From contig OX235263.1 of assembly GCA_944472135.2 (NCBI GenBank), forward strand, positions 84,600,721 to 84,664,720: a DNA stretch of 64,000 nt. Direction: 5' to 3'. Below the pieces are notes generated by a model that was not told where the DNA came from, did no database searches, and was given only the letters and a program-made list of their open reading frames with translations. Position numbers and translations under genes: made by a program. Of the stretch, positions 11,146-22,395 are shown piece by piece; within the stretch, counting starts at the first letter, position 1; each line of letters begins with the position of its first letter. The DNA comes from Trichobilharzia regenti. Taxonomy: Eukaryota > Platyhelminthes > Trematoda > Strigeidida > Schistosomatidae.

Positions 11146-12066
11146 CATATATAAATGTTTATGTCGATTGTATATCACAGCATAGTAAACATTTACGTAT
11201 ATTGTAGTTGTATTTTCACGTATTTTTGCGAAGTCTTAGAAATTATTTAGTGTCATAATATATAGTAATGAGTCTAGGCGTTGTAGTGTTCTAATAAGTG
11301 ATGCGTTTTACAAATAAGTGGTGCGGTCTGGTTGGGATAGTCACTGGGATGAAACAGTCCATGTGGCAACCGTCTGAAGGTTATAATAGAGTGACACGTC
11401 CTTATTTCTAGGGGTAAACTGTTCCAGATCTTAGAGGACATGATTATGAAGAAGTTGACACGGAGTGCTGTCTTACAGCTTTTCCCGGATACTGTGCACG
11501 TTTGGTTACGCAGGTTGTAGGAGCCTTCCGATGAGAACTGTATCTCCTTCCTGCTTGAGAATGATATTTTGTCAAGACTTTAAAGAAGAATGTTAGATTG
11601 ATGCTGAGTCGTCTCATCAAGAGTGGGTCGATACCTAGAGTTATAGACCTTGATGTTTAGTCCTTTTTGGAGTCAAATCTTGTAGTTTAGACGTCAAGTA
11701 TCGCTGGAAACTTTCTATTTTAAGCCTGTCACTTACACGAGTGCTACTGAGAATAAATGGACAATATTCTAGCAGTGGTCTGATGCATGTTTTGTATGAT
11801 ATAAGTTTCACTTCGCAGTTGTGGAAATTTCTGAGTATGCATCCTAAGAGCATCCTCCACTAACGCATCTGCGTTATCACTTTCTCAGAAAACGTCAGGT
11901 AACTAGAGTGCCTGAGTCCTAGGTCAAAAACACTTTGGAGTTTAGGCAAGTCAATAGATTCAAGTACCAGTTTGATATTTATTGAGCGTGCACCAAAGCA
12001 GAACCAACCAAATTTTTTAAGGCTGAATTTTAGGTTCCATGTGGAGGACTTGTGCACTTGTTCCAC
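11146..12066 (-). pseudogene. Family C ORF2 C-terminal fragment
   Basis: Minus-strand frames at 12066-11860 and 11853-11641 resemble the C-terminal third of the ORF2 protein at 49684-51306. Shared landmarks are KFGWFCFGA, DLGLRHSS and MLLGCILRNFHNCE. The two frames are offset, and more stops follow toward 11400. The reverse transcriptase core is absent, so this is a 5'-truncated relic. It now occupies the place where the 3' LTR of the neighbouring BEL copy should be. Confidence 0.8.
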
Positions 12067-12087
12067 CTAGATCTTTCTGAACAGCAT

Positions 12088-12790
12088 TGCCCGGCAAAAA
12101 AGGGATCCATCCCTTTTTTCCTTCACGACCAATACACGTTGACTTGGATGCCATTGCGGGAACCTGGGTCACACGGAAAAAGCCGAAATAAAAAACAAAC
12201 AGAAAAGTCAACACACCACAGGCATATCCACAGCACAATCTCACACATCGATGACGACCTGCGCCTTCCAGTTAAAGGTATCCTCTTGACATCTTGCAAC
12301 ACAATCGCCACTTGCTAGAATCACTCTTGCAGAAAGCAACGTGACCATAGCAGCACCTCATGATACTCTTCACACATCGTCTTATCTATTCACTACCAAT
12401 TACCACTGAGATCACTTGTCACTCATTCTGCCTCAGTTCTAGTAACAGTGACGTATGGAAGCCTCAGTCGTCTACACTCTCGCTCCCCCACATGTGGGAC
12501 CACAGCCTAAACAGAAACATTCATTCTCAACCATTGATTCCACAGCTAATCCTTATCTCCGTGTGCATGTCATTCTCAGCACTATCCCCCCTCGCCGTAC
12601 ACGATCCATCTGCTGTTTTTAACATCAATCAATCCATTCACAGATGTAGAAGACTCGAAACAACTTCAGAAATAAGCACGACGACATTTTTAACAAAATT
12701 ATAGAATCAGACATAATACGAAAACAATAAGTAAACACAATGAATCCAAAAACACTAATTGATATGACACACCACACACATATAGGCACA
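12088..12790 (-). repeat. 3' internal region of the BEL gag-only element
   Basis: Homologous to 18842-19480, where the same sequence abuts a BEL LTR through a purine tract (GGCGGGGAG). That pairing identifies this block as the part just upstream of the 3' LTR. It has no long open frame. A further fragment is at 58945-59060 in the opposite orientation, again next to a BEL LTR. Confidence 0.65.
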
Positions 12791-12854
12791 ATGCACCTGA
12801 CCTCGTAGATCATGTCTCGATGTAATAATATAATATATATATTTATTCCTAGCT

Positions 12855-13395
12855 ACCTTTGAAGAATCGCAGGACTTATACAAGTACGCCTACAACCCTT
12901 CTCAGGTTGACGCCCTTAGGTTGGAGGACTCATGGTCTCCTTTTTAAGAATCGCAGAACTTACTCAAGTCTCAAAGTCGAGTGATTAAAATTGATGTGAT
13001 TATGAACAATAAATTTTGTTCGAAACGTCATCCGGTAAATAATACTGTTTCACTATGTGATTTATCTAATAAACAAACTAATATGGAATTACTTACTACC
13101 ACAGTGCCCAAGTTTTACACATACATTCACAGGACTTACGCCTATACGCCTGCAACCCTCCTCAGGTTGATGATACAAGTGGAAGACATCCGGAAACAAA
13201 CAAAATTAGCCAACAGATAGATGGGAGACATTACCAATTCACTATACATGACTTGAACATATGTAGAAAATAACACCCCAAGTACAATGTACTGAGCTTC
13301 GACGTACTACCCTTGAAGAATTGTAGGACTTACAGCAGTACGCCTACAACCCTTCTCAGGTTGACGCCCTTAAGTTGGAAAATCGTCGAAGAGTT
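12855..13395 (-). repeat. Spaced repeats in the BEL element tail
   Basis: A unit of about 65 bases containing GGACTTACAGCAGTACGCC and a following CTTCTCAGGTTGA recurs near 12872, 13132 and 13325, spaced about 190-260 bases. The equivalent region of the second copy has it near 35190, 35386 and 35577. It lies downstream of gag and is probably non-coding. Confidence 0.7.
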
Positions 13396-15348
13396 CATTT
13401 GCTGACCTCCTTCTATCATCTGTATCCTCAACTCTGAACGGTAACACGCCCGTGTCATTGTATCGTAGAATATAGATGACTAACAAACATACGACGTATC
13501 CGACCAACCAAGAATAGGCACAGAGTAATTTACACCAAAGATAATAACATTCAAATAGTAACCTGAAACTTGAAATGCCTTTATTCGTGCAAGTCAGTTT
13601 AACAATTACCCTTTCGTATACACTTGGCTTACCCCCATTAAACTGAGTAACATCTTTCGTCTTTTCAAAAGGGCCGACACTAGCATAGTCAAAGCATAAG
13701 ACACGCGAGTTCATGGGCGTCCCATTCATCAGGGATGAAAACACCGACGACGACTGAGTGACACAAGTTGATGAACTTAGGGGTGCATCAGAAGCTGCTG
13801 TTGTTCGGCGTTTAGACGTTTGTCTAACAGTAGGACTACCGCCACTGCCATTTTTATGATCAGCTCCTGTTTAGCATTAACATCAGTCGATAGGTGGGCT
13901 ACATGCTGATCAATTACACTGACGGTCTCACAAGTATCCATACCTTCTGCGACCGCATCTGCCTTCAATTCTACTACACGTTCAAGTTGTACAGAACCGT
14001 TGTCCAACCCAGTTGAAGTAGGCATTCCCCCCATCTCATCATGACCAACCAAAGACAAACGTCCACTATCACGATCATTATCATGAATATTCACTTTACC
14101 GTCAATTTCATCGCTTTCAAACCCTTTAATAACAGCACTAGATAATTTGGGTTCTGCCTCACAAATCCTTAAAGGTTTTATACCTTCACTCTGATTAGTA
14201 ATACCTTGTAAACTTGTGGGGTCAGAACTGCCCTCTGAGACTGTAACTCTCTTCTCCTGCACGAACTGCAGTGTCGTCTGTGACACTCCATTCAACAATG
14301 GCTTACCAGCTGCAACTACAGGCTTCTTCACTGCACCATTATCTTCACACAATGCAGAGTCACAACCTGATGACGCTGACTTCGCGTTTAGCTTACTACT
14401 AAAATTGCTCACTGATTCACAGTTCACCTTTGTATGCACTTATTGCAAACGCGTAAAACACAACCGTGTTTGTCTCGCTACTTGTAACCTATCTGTTGGC
14501 GATGTCCCACGAAAGCTGTTACACTCACTAAGTTTATATGCATTACTAGACACCATAAAGCTTTCTCGATATCCACTTCTCTGAGACCCTTTCTTCGTAA
14601 ATGATTGCGTTTTGCTCTCAGACTGCTCTATTCTAGGGGTGAGATTCAACATACTGGCAAACTTGCTCATAGATTGATTCACACTATCGTTTACCAGTTT
14701 CAGAATATCACCAAACTTTGGCTCAATACCTTCATCCTCTATACTGGAACTAATCTTCACCCACTTCCTTTGCAGTTGAGTAGGTAGGCGTCTCGCTATT
14801 ACCTCTAGGACTGAACTTGAGTTCAGATCGCTCGTGCAATTCATCAAAACCAAGGTAGTCTTGTAAGTCAACAGATTATCCAAAAACTCGGAGAGTGCCT
14901 TGGAGTCACCTTGTAGTTGACTACCATTACCTTTAACAGCCTCGAATAGTTTCCCTACAATCATCGAAGGTCTTCCGAATATTTGACGCAGTATGCTCAT
15001 AGCCTCAGAGTATCCTTCTTCAGGGGCATCAACTTACAGCACTGTATAGCAACTCCAGTGCAGTACTTCATCAAATACATCAACTTCATTTCATCATTTA
15101 ATACAAAAAAATCTCAACATGATTTCAAACTCCTTTACAAACTGTAAATAATCAGCTGGGTTTCCGCCGAAACACCGAGGTTCGTACTTAGGAAGCTTGA
15201 TATTCCTATGATCCCTAGACTAAGAAACATGAACAACAAACTCATCATGCTGAGCATCGAACACGTCGTTACGTTTAACAGACAGGTCAACATGACTTAC
15301 TTTCCTGTTTGCTTCCAAGACGCTCTGTCCCTTCTTTGACCCAGACAT
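13370..15348 (-). pseudogene. BEL/Pao gag-like gene, frameshifted copy
   Basis: The start ATG at 15348 begins MSGSKKGQSVLEANRK, matching the intact gag at 37428. Stops and frameshifts near 15225 and 15000-15130 break the N-terminal half. Two more shifts near 14440 and 13760 divide the rest into frames 15000-14440, 14439-13777 and 13744-13370. The Pao-type gag core (FGRPSMI ... LTYKTTLV) is recognisable. The zinc-knuckle remnant reads CFTRLQ then HTKVNC, with Arg where the second Cys should be, exactly as in the other copy. The product is not made as one protein. Confidence 0.8.
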
Positions 15349-15454
15349 CGTTGAACTTGACCGAATTCCAGAAAAGTTTCAGATAACGCTTGATCAAATA
15401 AGACTTGGCTGGCACCAGGAAAGATTGACGGAGACTATCCAACTGTCAGAAACC

Positions 15455-15782
15455 GTCACTTAAGTCTCGTAAACCGTTAATGACCAGCTCTTGCTACGCT
15501 GGGCCTCACGCTGTCCCTCGAAGATTTTCAGAAACCCTTAATATTAACCGACGCAAAAACCAAAACACTGTTTGGCGACTCAAGAATTCTTTATTCTAAT
15601 GCCAACATATAACCAGCAATACTGCTTTTACAGAGTAAGGTTTCTGGCAGTTTTTCAATCTTCCTTCTGAACAGCGACCGATGAGACGATGACCGTCAGT
15701 TTGATGACCTGCGAAAATTTTGGGAAGTTGGTTTTGAGCAAACACCAATGAATTGGTCGTTCATTCTTCGACTACATTGGCA
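15455..15782 (-). repeat. BEL/Pao 5' LTR of copy 1
   Basis: Reads from TGCCAATG-like to a diverged CGTCA end on the minus strand, directly upstream of the gag remnant. It is more diverged than the other copies (AATATTAACC in place of the usual CTTAGTAATAA), so it is among the oldest LTRs of the family here. Confidence 0.75.
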
Positions 15783-16583
15783 TTTTTCCAGTGGCTAAAT
15801 CAACAAGTGGACCTACTGTTAAATTTAGACTCGGTGCTTTTGCCTCACCTTTTTTGATAGTTATGGAAAGACTTATTTCCCAATCTTGAACCCTCTTGAA
15901 AGCCTTTCAATGGTCCCAACCTGTTTGTCTATGAACATAGTAAGTGTACCTTAGATCCCGCTGTTTTCCTACATCATAATATAGTCTCTAGTTCAGATAG
16001 AGGAGCTAAATACGTTCGGTGTGCCTTCCTTGATTACACATCTGCATTTGACTCTGTTCCTAGGTCTCTCTTGCTAGGTAAGCTGGCTGCAACACAGGCT
16101 GAGTGATGGATGGATAAGTGGTTGCATTCCTATTTTTCTGATAGGAAGCAGTACACCGTCTACAATGGAAAGTCCTCCACTACCTCACTTACTTTAGCCA
16201 GTGTTCCTCAAGGTGCTGTTCTTTCTCCGTTTCTGTTTTCGTTTTTCTTACATGACTTGCCTCACTCTGATGTAGCCACTTTTGTTAAGTATGGCGATGA
16301 CCTCTCTGTTTCCATGCCTGTCAACTCTCAGTCAGATTGTTCCAAATTAAATAACTTTCTGTCGGAAATTAGTCAGTGGTCCTCTTCAAACGGACTTAAG
16401 CTTAATCCATCTAAATGTCAGGTAGTCAATTTCACTTTCAGACATGAATGTGGCCTACAACAACTAGTTAGCTCACATGGACCCACTATCATTGACGTCA
16501 TAGAGGTTGAAAATACATCTAATGTCAAGTACCTTAGGCTGAGTTTTTCCACCGATCTTTCCTGGACCTCCCACACTCTGTAG
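15783..16583 (+). pseudogene. Non-LTR reverse transcriptase fragment
   Basis: Motif A reads FLDYTSAFDSVPRS near 16040, followed by an in-frame TGA at 16104-16106. Then an open frame of 157 codons starts at 16110. It holds VPQGAVLSPFLF (motif B region) and KYGDDLSVSM (motif C), where Gly replaces the Ala usual in non-LTR YADD-type sites. The DD pair is kept. The fragment begins at the edge of the BEL LTR and ends at a premature stop at 16583. Its motifs differ from families A, B and C, so it is a separate lineage, possibly jockey- or CR1-related. Confidence 0.75.
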
Positions 16584-16957
16584 TCGTATTCTTCTGAACT
16601 ATCTATTGTAACTAACTAGTGTCTCTTTTTATGCAGATATGTACATAACCATGTAGCTTTATGTATTTTTCTCCTTCATAACATTTCATATTGCCTCTTC
16701 GTTGCTATGCTTATAACTAAAATCTTGAAAGTAGACTGCAAAACTTTGATTCCCTTACTTTTTTATTGAACGTAAGCATTTTTAAAATGCTGTTAGTGCC
16801 GATGCATACAAAATGGCTGACTGAAAGTAGTCGTTCATACCATGAGTTTCGTTGAGTTAACTTGTGAATGCGAAAGTTGTCTATATGACACGTAGCAATA
16901 AAAAAAGATTTTTTCTAAAAACAAAAGGAGTATTTCACCAGGGCCTAGCAGATTAAA
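16584..16957. other. No recognisable gene
   Basis: AT-rich sequence after the broken reverse transcriptase, probably decayed element tail. No open frame of note. Confidence 0.4.
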
Positions 16958-18430
16958 AGGTGGGAGGGTGGTGACTGCTATTCAGCGGATATGATGGTGG
17001 GGGCTTAAGAGAACCACCCTTATCTGTGGGAATGCACTCTATTGCTAAGGCTCATGAGGACTAATTACCTCAAAAAATAATAATAAATAAAATCTGTCTG
17101 TATGTCACAGCTTGTGTACAAACTCATTGAAAAATGGCTCATGATACGATTTCTCTACTTCAGGAGGACATCTAACTGTATAAATCAGAACAACAGCATA
17201 AATCAGTATTACTATACTTCTTCTTTTCTTTTTAAATAACTTATGTTCTTTGGCATTTGGATTTCACTTCTTCAGTTATTATTCCCAACATTACCCTATA
17301 TAAGAGTGAAAACCATAATTCGTTTCGCCCTAATTTTTCCTTTTTTTATTGTTATTCTACACTTCAGTTGTTGTTTACTACTATAAACTTAAACTAACCG
17401 TTAGTATGTAACACTATAAAACTCAATGACTAGAAATTCCTAGTAATAAAAAACAGGAGAATAAACCCTGCGGTCATCGCATATTGTTTGCTTAAATTAT
17501 TATTATCTGCTGGCTGCCTCTGTCTCCTGTTTTCTTCACTTCTTGAAGGTATTGCATTGAAGCACTGCAAGTGAATAGTAATGCTGCTTTCTACATTTGT
17601 ATTACTTGAGCGGTATCCAGAATATTGTTAGCACTTACGATGAACAACGGAGCAAATTCCATTCTGAATTCTGTTTAACATCGCAAAGTTAACATTTCAC
17701 AATTCCCGTATGAATCTGACTGGCTATGAGTATATTGAATATTATAATTTAGACTTAAACCAAAATCTTGTATTCTACTCTAATAAAGTTTCTAGGGCTC
17801 ATTTACCGATTTCTAATGTCATAAAACAGTGCTCAATTTCAGACTGCACTTGTCAAATATGATCATGCCTGTACAAACAGTATGTGAATCATGTAAATGC
17901 TTAAATTATGTGAAATATATTATTATTGTATGGCTAGTTACTAGAAAGATATTTCGCTTAACGTTCTACGTTGGGAAGTTTAGGCAGTCTGGCATAAAGC
18001 AGTCTTTGCTTTCTCAGTTTCTCAATCCTTGTATTCTACTCATCCCCCTTTACTGCTGCCCATTAATCTTTCCTGGACTACTTAAGAAGGACTTTGCTTT
18101 GCTGAGAAGGGCACTAAAAGCCGTTAGTAAGGCAAGTGGGATATCTTTAAACCAACTGGTTAACACTATTGTGGATAGACATATAATGTCATGTAAGAAA
18201 CTAGCGAATACTATATTGTCAGACCCCGAGCATCCTCTCTATACACAGCTCTCTCCTTGCACTTCATCTGGTAGAACTAGAAGCAGTTATAGGAGGTTAT
18301 ATGTTAGGACTACCAAGTACAAAACTCCACAATACCATATCTGGCACATCTGTTATGCGATGGGAAATCCGTTAGGTAGGACACGATAAACTTACTGCGG
18401 CACTCTAACAAATAGTCCCATTAGTTTGTG
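16958..18430. repeat. Dispersed third copy of the duplicated segment
   Basis: Matches about 5199-6689, starting with the short A-tailed repeat and nearly identical from about 17140 onward. Its right flank continues CCTTTCCTCGTTAC, whereas copy 1 breaks after CCTTTCCT to join the tandem duplicate. This shows the original unrearranged continuation. Confidence 0.85.
18062..18379 (+). pseudogene. C-terminal fragment of a non-LTR reverse transcriptase, second copy
   Basis: Same fragment as 6312-6629 with one residue changed (Trp for Cys near the end of the longer frame), and the same frameshift after KYK. It is part of the duplicated segment and shows no sign of separate selection. Confidence 0.5.
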
Positions 18431-18482
18431 TTTTCCTTTCCTCGTTACTATTACACTGTTGTTCTCATCTTCTATCACACGT

Positions 18483-18841
18483 TGTCGGCCACGTCTCGTA
18501 AACCGTCAATGCCCAGCTCTTGCTACGCTGGGACTCACGCTGTTCCTTGAAGTTTCTCAGAAACGCTTAGTAATAACGGACGCAAAAACCAAAACACCGA
18601 TTGGCCACTCCAGAATTCTTTATTGTAACACCAACATACAAAAAATATTTCTACTAAGGTCTGTGAACAAATATTACAATGATAAATCACAATATTGCTT
18701 CTGACGGTTTGCTGCTGACTTCTTTCTGAACAGCGACCGATGAGACGATGACTGTCGTATTGATGCCTCCGCGAAAATTGGGGAAGTTGGTTTCGAGCAA
18801 ACAACCATGAATTGATCGTTCAATCTTCAACTACATTGACA
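18483..18841 (-). repeat. BEL/Pao 3' LTR
   Basis: Minus-sense LTR starting TGTCAATGTAG (from 18841) and ending CCGACA at 18483. Directly upstream in sense orientation lies a purine tract and the 3' internal region, so this is a 3' LTR and not a solo one. The rest of the element is missing beyond 19480. Confidence 0.8.
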
Positions 18842-19480
18842 CTCCCCGCCAAAATACGGATCCATCCCTTTGTTTTCCATCACGACCAATACACGTTGAC
18901 TTAGATGACATTGCGAGAACCTGGGTCACACGGACAGAGCTGAAATGGAAAACAAACAGAAAAGCCAACACACCACAAGCATACCCACAGCACAATCTCA
19001 CACATCAATGACGACCTGCGCGTCCAGACAGAGACCTCCTCTTGACATCTTGCAACACAATCGCCATTTGCTAGAATGACTCTTGCAGAATCCAACGTGA
19101 CCATAACACCATCTCATGATACTCTACGCACATCATCTTATCTACTCACTACCAATTACCACTGCAATCGCTTGTCACTCATTCTGCCTCAGTTCTAGTA
19201 ACGGCGACGTATGCGAGCCTCAGTCGTTTACACTCTTTCTCCCCGGCGTGTCGGACCGCAGCTAACAATTGTTTCCGTATGCATTTCATTCTCAGCAATA
19301 GCCTAGCCTCCCCGGCGTATACGACCCATCTGCTGTCCTTGACATCAATCAATTCATTCATGGATGTCGAAGACTAGAAACAACTTCAGAAGTAATCACG
19401 ACGAAAATTTTAACAAAATTACGCAATAACAACAAGATACGAAAACAACAAGTAAACACAATGAATCCAGAAACACCAAT
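18842..19480 (-). mobile_element. 3' internal end of a BEL gag-only element
   Basis: Homologous to 12088-12790. The minus-strand sequence reads GGCGGGGAG immediately before the LTR start, a good polypurine tract for plus-strand priming. No coding frame was found. It is truncated near 19480, after ACCAATTGA. Confidence 0.7.
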
Positions 19481-19608
19481 TGAACACCAGTTGAACTTAG
19501 GCGCGCGATTCTGATCGGACGTTACAATCTCTCTCCATAACGTGGATATATTTTTGTCGATTTCTGGAACATTGTAGTGGATATTATAGCACTGCTCAAC
19601 TATGATTT

Positions 19609-20050
19609 TGATAGGATCCCACATATTTTGGTATTGACTGTTTAAACTTGCATTTATGGTATGTTATCATTCTCACGCATTTTGGTAGTGACTGCTAATT
19701 TTGTATATCATCATTCTCACGCATTTTGGTAGTGACTGCTAATTTTGTATATATGGTATATAATCATTTCCACACATTTTGTTACTGACTGTCAATGTCG
19801 GACATATGGCATATTCTCATTTCTCACACACTTTGTTATTGGCTATTAAGGTCAATTATTTCAAATGCTGTTAGCTGTCCATATTGTTGTAAAATGTATA
19901 AATACCATGGCTTTCTTTATCGTGGTTGCACTTCAATACACAGTCACAGTCCAGCCTTTGTCTTTTGATATTTGCGTGCTTTACTAAGTCGGAAGGTACG
20001 ACGAGCAGATATACATATAAGTTCAGGCGCAGACAGAGCAAGATATAACA
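19609..20050 (+). repeat. Array LTR 1
   Basis: 442 bases, from TGATAGGATCCC to ATATAACA. It contains two copies of a 44-base subrepeat (TCTCACGCATTTTGGTAGTG core). A TATA box lies at 19897-19904, and the probable transcription start is some 25-30 bases further on. It carries the C variant of the TTAGCTGTCC site. Confidence 0.9.
19897..19904 (+). promoter_or_regulatory. TATA box of the array LTR
   Basis: TATAAATA sits about 288 bases into LTR 1 and at equivalent places in LTRs 2-6. It would drive transcription across each unit by RNA polymerase II. This is a consensus match only. Confidence 0.5.
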
Positions 20051-20052
20051 AA

Positions 20053-20105
20053 TTGGCGACGGGGTTTACCTTAATTCAGTGCAGTATAACAAATTGGCGA
20101 CGGGG
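20053..20105 (+). promoter_or_regulatory. Duplicated primer-binding-site-like motif
   Basis: TTGGCGACGGGG starts three bases after the LTR end (TGG at 20054) and is repeated at 20094-20105, 41 bases later, each time preceded by TATAACAAA. TGG at the start pairs with the CCA end of a tRNA; the tRNA was not identified. The doubling is present in all five units. Confidence 0.6.
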
Positions 20106-20212
20106 TTTTACTTTTATTCATCGCAGTTATAGCAAGCAAACGACGACAGTTTTTATTCTGTTCAGCGCAACTATATAACATTTTTGACTGTGTTAATTAC
20201 AACCCAATTATA

Positions 20213-21025
20213 ATGTCTATCTCTCTGGACGATCTTCCGGTGACTGCAGTTGAGGTTGCCAGACACACACTGCGTGATCCAGTTTTACAGCAAGTATCAA
20301 AGTTCATCCGATTTGGCTGGCCTCCGCATGTTCATTCAAATGTTTTAAAACAGTTTTACCAGCGACGCAAATCCCTATCCATCGTTAATGAATGCATAAT
20401 GTTTGCTGATCGTGTTGTCGTTCCAGCTAATCTTCGTGACCATGTGCTTCGGCAGCTTCATATATCACATCCTGGTGTTGGGAGAATGAAGGCGATCGCT
20501 CGCAGTTATGTTTACTGGCCCAACATCGATGACCATATCGAAGACCTCGTTCGCAAGTGTAGTAAATGTGCTCAAGCATCAAAGTGTCCACGCAAGACAG
20601 AACTATGTTCCTGGCCACCACCGGACAAACCATGGTCCCGTGTTCATGTTGACTTCGCTGGACCGTTAAATAGTATGCATTTCTTAATATGTGTCGACGC
20701 GTTTTCCAAATGGCCAGAGATATTTCCTATGCATTCTGCCACATCAATTGCAACAGTGTCCCTCCTACGTCAACTATTACTGAACGTTTCGTCGACACCT
20801 TTAAGCGTGCTTATGCAAAAGCGAAGGGGGAGGGAACAACAGAAAAAAATTTTGGATAAATTCTTGCTGCATTATCGTACGAATGAAAAAGGACAGGTAT
20901 GTGGCAGACACACAGATCACGCTCTATCCAGTACCACGCAAAGGTCAACTCGACAAAGAAGAGCTTCGAAACCTTTTCAAATAGATCCAAAAAGCAAGTC
21001 CTACACTCTTTACGGGGGGAGGTGA
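20213..21025 (+). CDS. Truncated integrase-like ORF, array unit 1
   Basis: 270 codons. Residues 1-75 match the linker between RNase H and integrase in gypsy Pol. Residues 82-120 form the integrase zinc-binding domain: H83, H86, then C116 and C119. D147 (VHVDFAGP) is the first catalytic Asp. After about residue 189 the ORF jumps across a deletion that removed the second catalytic Asp. It runs one frame off through about residue 211, losing the catalytic Glu, and regains the pol frame at an A-rich run (LDKFLLHYRTN). The tail (SKSYTLYGG) resembles a Pol C-terminus. It cannot catalyse integration but could bind DNA or a partner integrase. The stop codon is the first TGA of the next LTR. Residue 136 is Pro. 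Confidence 0.75.
   Translation: MSISLDDLPVTAVEVARHTLRDPVLQQVSKFIRFGWPPHVHSNVLKQFYQRRKSLSIVNECIMFADRVVVPANLRDHVLRQLHISHPGVGRMKAIARSYVYWPNIDDHIEDLVRKCSKCAQASKCPRKTELCSWPPPDKPWSRVHVDFAGPLNSMHFLICVDAFSKWPEIFPMHSATSIATVSLLRQLLLNVSSTPLSVLMQKRRGREQQKKILDKFLLHYRTNEKGQVCGRHTDHALSSTTQRSTRQRRASKPFQIDPKSKSYTLYGGR
21012..21022 (+). promoter_or_regulatory. Polypurine tract of the array unit
   Basis: GGGGGGAGG lies directly before the TGATAGG that opens LTR 2, the expected plus-strand primer site. It overlaps the last codons of the ORF. The same arrangement precedes LTRs 3-6. Confidence 0.75.
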
Positions 21026-21420
21026 TAGGATCCCACATATTTTGGTATTGACTGTTTAAACTTGCATTTATGGTATGTTATCATTCTCACGCATTTTGGT
21101 AGTGACTGCTAATTTTGTATATATGGTATATAATCATTTCCACACATTTTGTTACTGACTGTCAATGTCGGACATATGGCATATTCTCATTTCTCACACA
21201 CTTTGTTATTGGCTATTAAGGTCAATTATTTCAAATGCTGTTAGATGTCCATATTGTTGTAAAATGTATAAATACCATGGCTTTCTTTATCGTGGTTGCA
21301 CTTCAATACACAGTCACAGTCCAGCCTTTGTCTTTTGATATTTGCGTGCTTTACTAAGTCGGAAGGTACGACGAGCAGATATACATATAAGTTCAGGCGC
21401 AGACAGAGCAAGATATAACA
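21023..21420 (+). repeat. Array LTR 2
   Basis: 398 bases. It has only one copy of the 44-base subrepeat, which accounts for the shorter 1,370-base period of the first unit. It carries the A variant (TTAGATGTCC). Confidence 0.9.
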
Positions 21421-21582
21421 AATTGGCGACGGGGTTTACCTTAATTCAGTGCAGTATAACAAATTGGCGACGGGGTTTTACTTTTATTCATCGCAGTTAT
21501 AGCAAGCAAACGACGACAGTTTTTATTCTGTTCAGCGCAACTATATAACATTTTTGACTGTGTTAATTACAACCCAATTATA

Positions 21583-22395
21583 ATGTCTATCTCTCTGGAC
21601 GATCTTCCGGTGACTGCAGTTGAGGTTGCCAGACACACACTGCGTGATCCAGTTTTACAGCAAGTATCAAAGTTCATCCGATTTGGCTGGCCTCCGCATG
21701 TTCATTCAAATGTTTTAAAACAGTTTTACCAGCGACGCAAATCCCTATCCATCGTTAATGAATGCATAATGTTTGCTGATCGTGTTGTCGTTCCAGCTAA
21801 TCTTCGTGACCATGTGCTTCGGCAGCTTCATATATCACATCCTGGTGTTGGGAGAATGAAGGCGATCGCTCGCAGTTATGTTTACTGGCCCAACATCGAT
21901 GACCATATCGAAGACCTCGTTCGCAAGTGTAGTAAATGTGCTCAAGCATCAAAGTGTCCACGCAAGACAGAACTATGTTCCTGGCCACGACCGGACAAAC
22001 CATGGTCCCGTGTTCATGTTGACTTCGCTGGACCGTTAAATAGTATGCATTTCTTAATATGTGTCGACGCGTTTTCCAAATGGCCAGAGATATTTCCTAT
22101 GCATTCTGCCACATCAATTGCAACAGTGTCCCTCCTACGTCAACTATTACTGAACGTTTCGTCGACACCTTTAAGCGTGCTTATGCAAAAGCGAAGGGGG
22201 AGGGAACAACAGAAAAAAATTTTGGATAAATTCTTGCTGCATTATCGTACGAATGAAAAAGGACAGGTATGTGGCAGACACACAGATCACGCTCTATCCA
22301 GTACCACGCAAAGGTCAACTCGACAAAGAAGAGCTTCGAAACCTTTTCAAATAGATCCAAAAAGCAAGTCCTACACTCTTTACGGGGGGAGGTGA
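21583..22395 (+). CDS. Truncated integrase-like ORF, array unit 2
   Basis: Same 270-codon ORF as unit 1, with Arg at residue 136 (CGA in place of CCA). No other residue change was seen. The zinc-binding residues, D147, the frame-switched stretch and the C-terminal tail are all unchanged, and the ORF again ends on the first bases of the next LTR. Confidence 0.75.
   Translation: MSISLDDLPVTAVEVARHTLRDPVLQQVSKFIRFGWPPHVHSNVLKQFYQRRKSLSIVNECIMFADRVVVPANLRDHVLRQLHISHPGVGRMKAIARSYVYWPNIDDHIEDLVRKCSKCAQASKCPRKTELCSWPRPDKPWSRVHVDFAGPLNSMHFLICVDAFSKWPEIFPMHSATSIATVSLLRQLLLNVSSTPLSVLMQKRRGREQQKKILDKFLLHYRTNEKGQVCGRHTDHALSSTTQRSTRQRRASKPFQIDPKSKSYTLYGGR

Larger units (their letters stand above)
12070..15782 (-). 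mobile_element. BEL/Pao-derived gag-only element, copy 1 (decayed)
   Basis: In sense order (minus strand) it has a 5' LTR (15455-15782), a gag-like gene (15348-13370), a tail with spaced repeats (13395-12855), a 3' internal region (12790-12088) and a scrap of 3' LTR at about 12070-12084. There is no room for protease, reverse transcriptase, RNase H or integrase: about 2 kb of gag leads straight into the tail. The second copy at 35.1-37.9 kb has the same order of parts, so the lack of pol is a lineage trait and not a private deletion. Confidence 0.7.

Noticed and set aside
13777..14584. 122-codon plus-strand frame at 14216-14584
   Set aside because: It is antisense to the decayed BEL gag, which is supported by similarity to the intact copy.
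18735..18780. Hammerhead-ribozyme-like core (CGATGAG with an ACGA...TCGT hairpin) in the BEL LTR
   Set aside because: The core has C in place of the required U in CUGA, and no GAAA directly follows the hairpin. A GAAA occurs only about 12 bases later.
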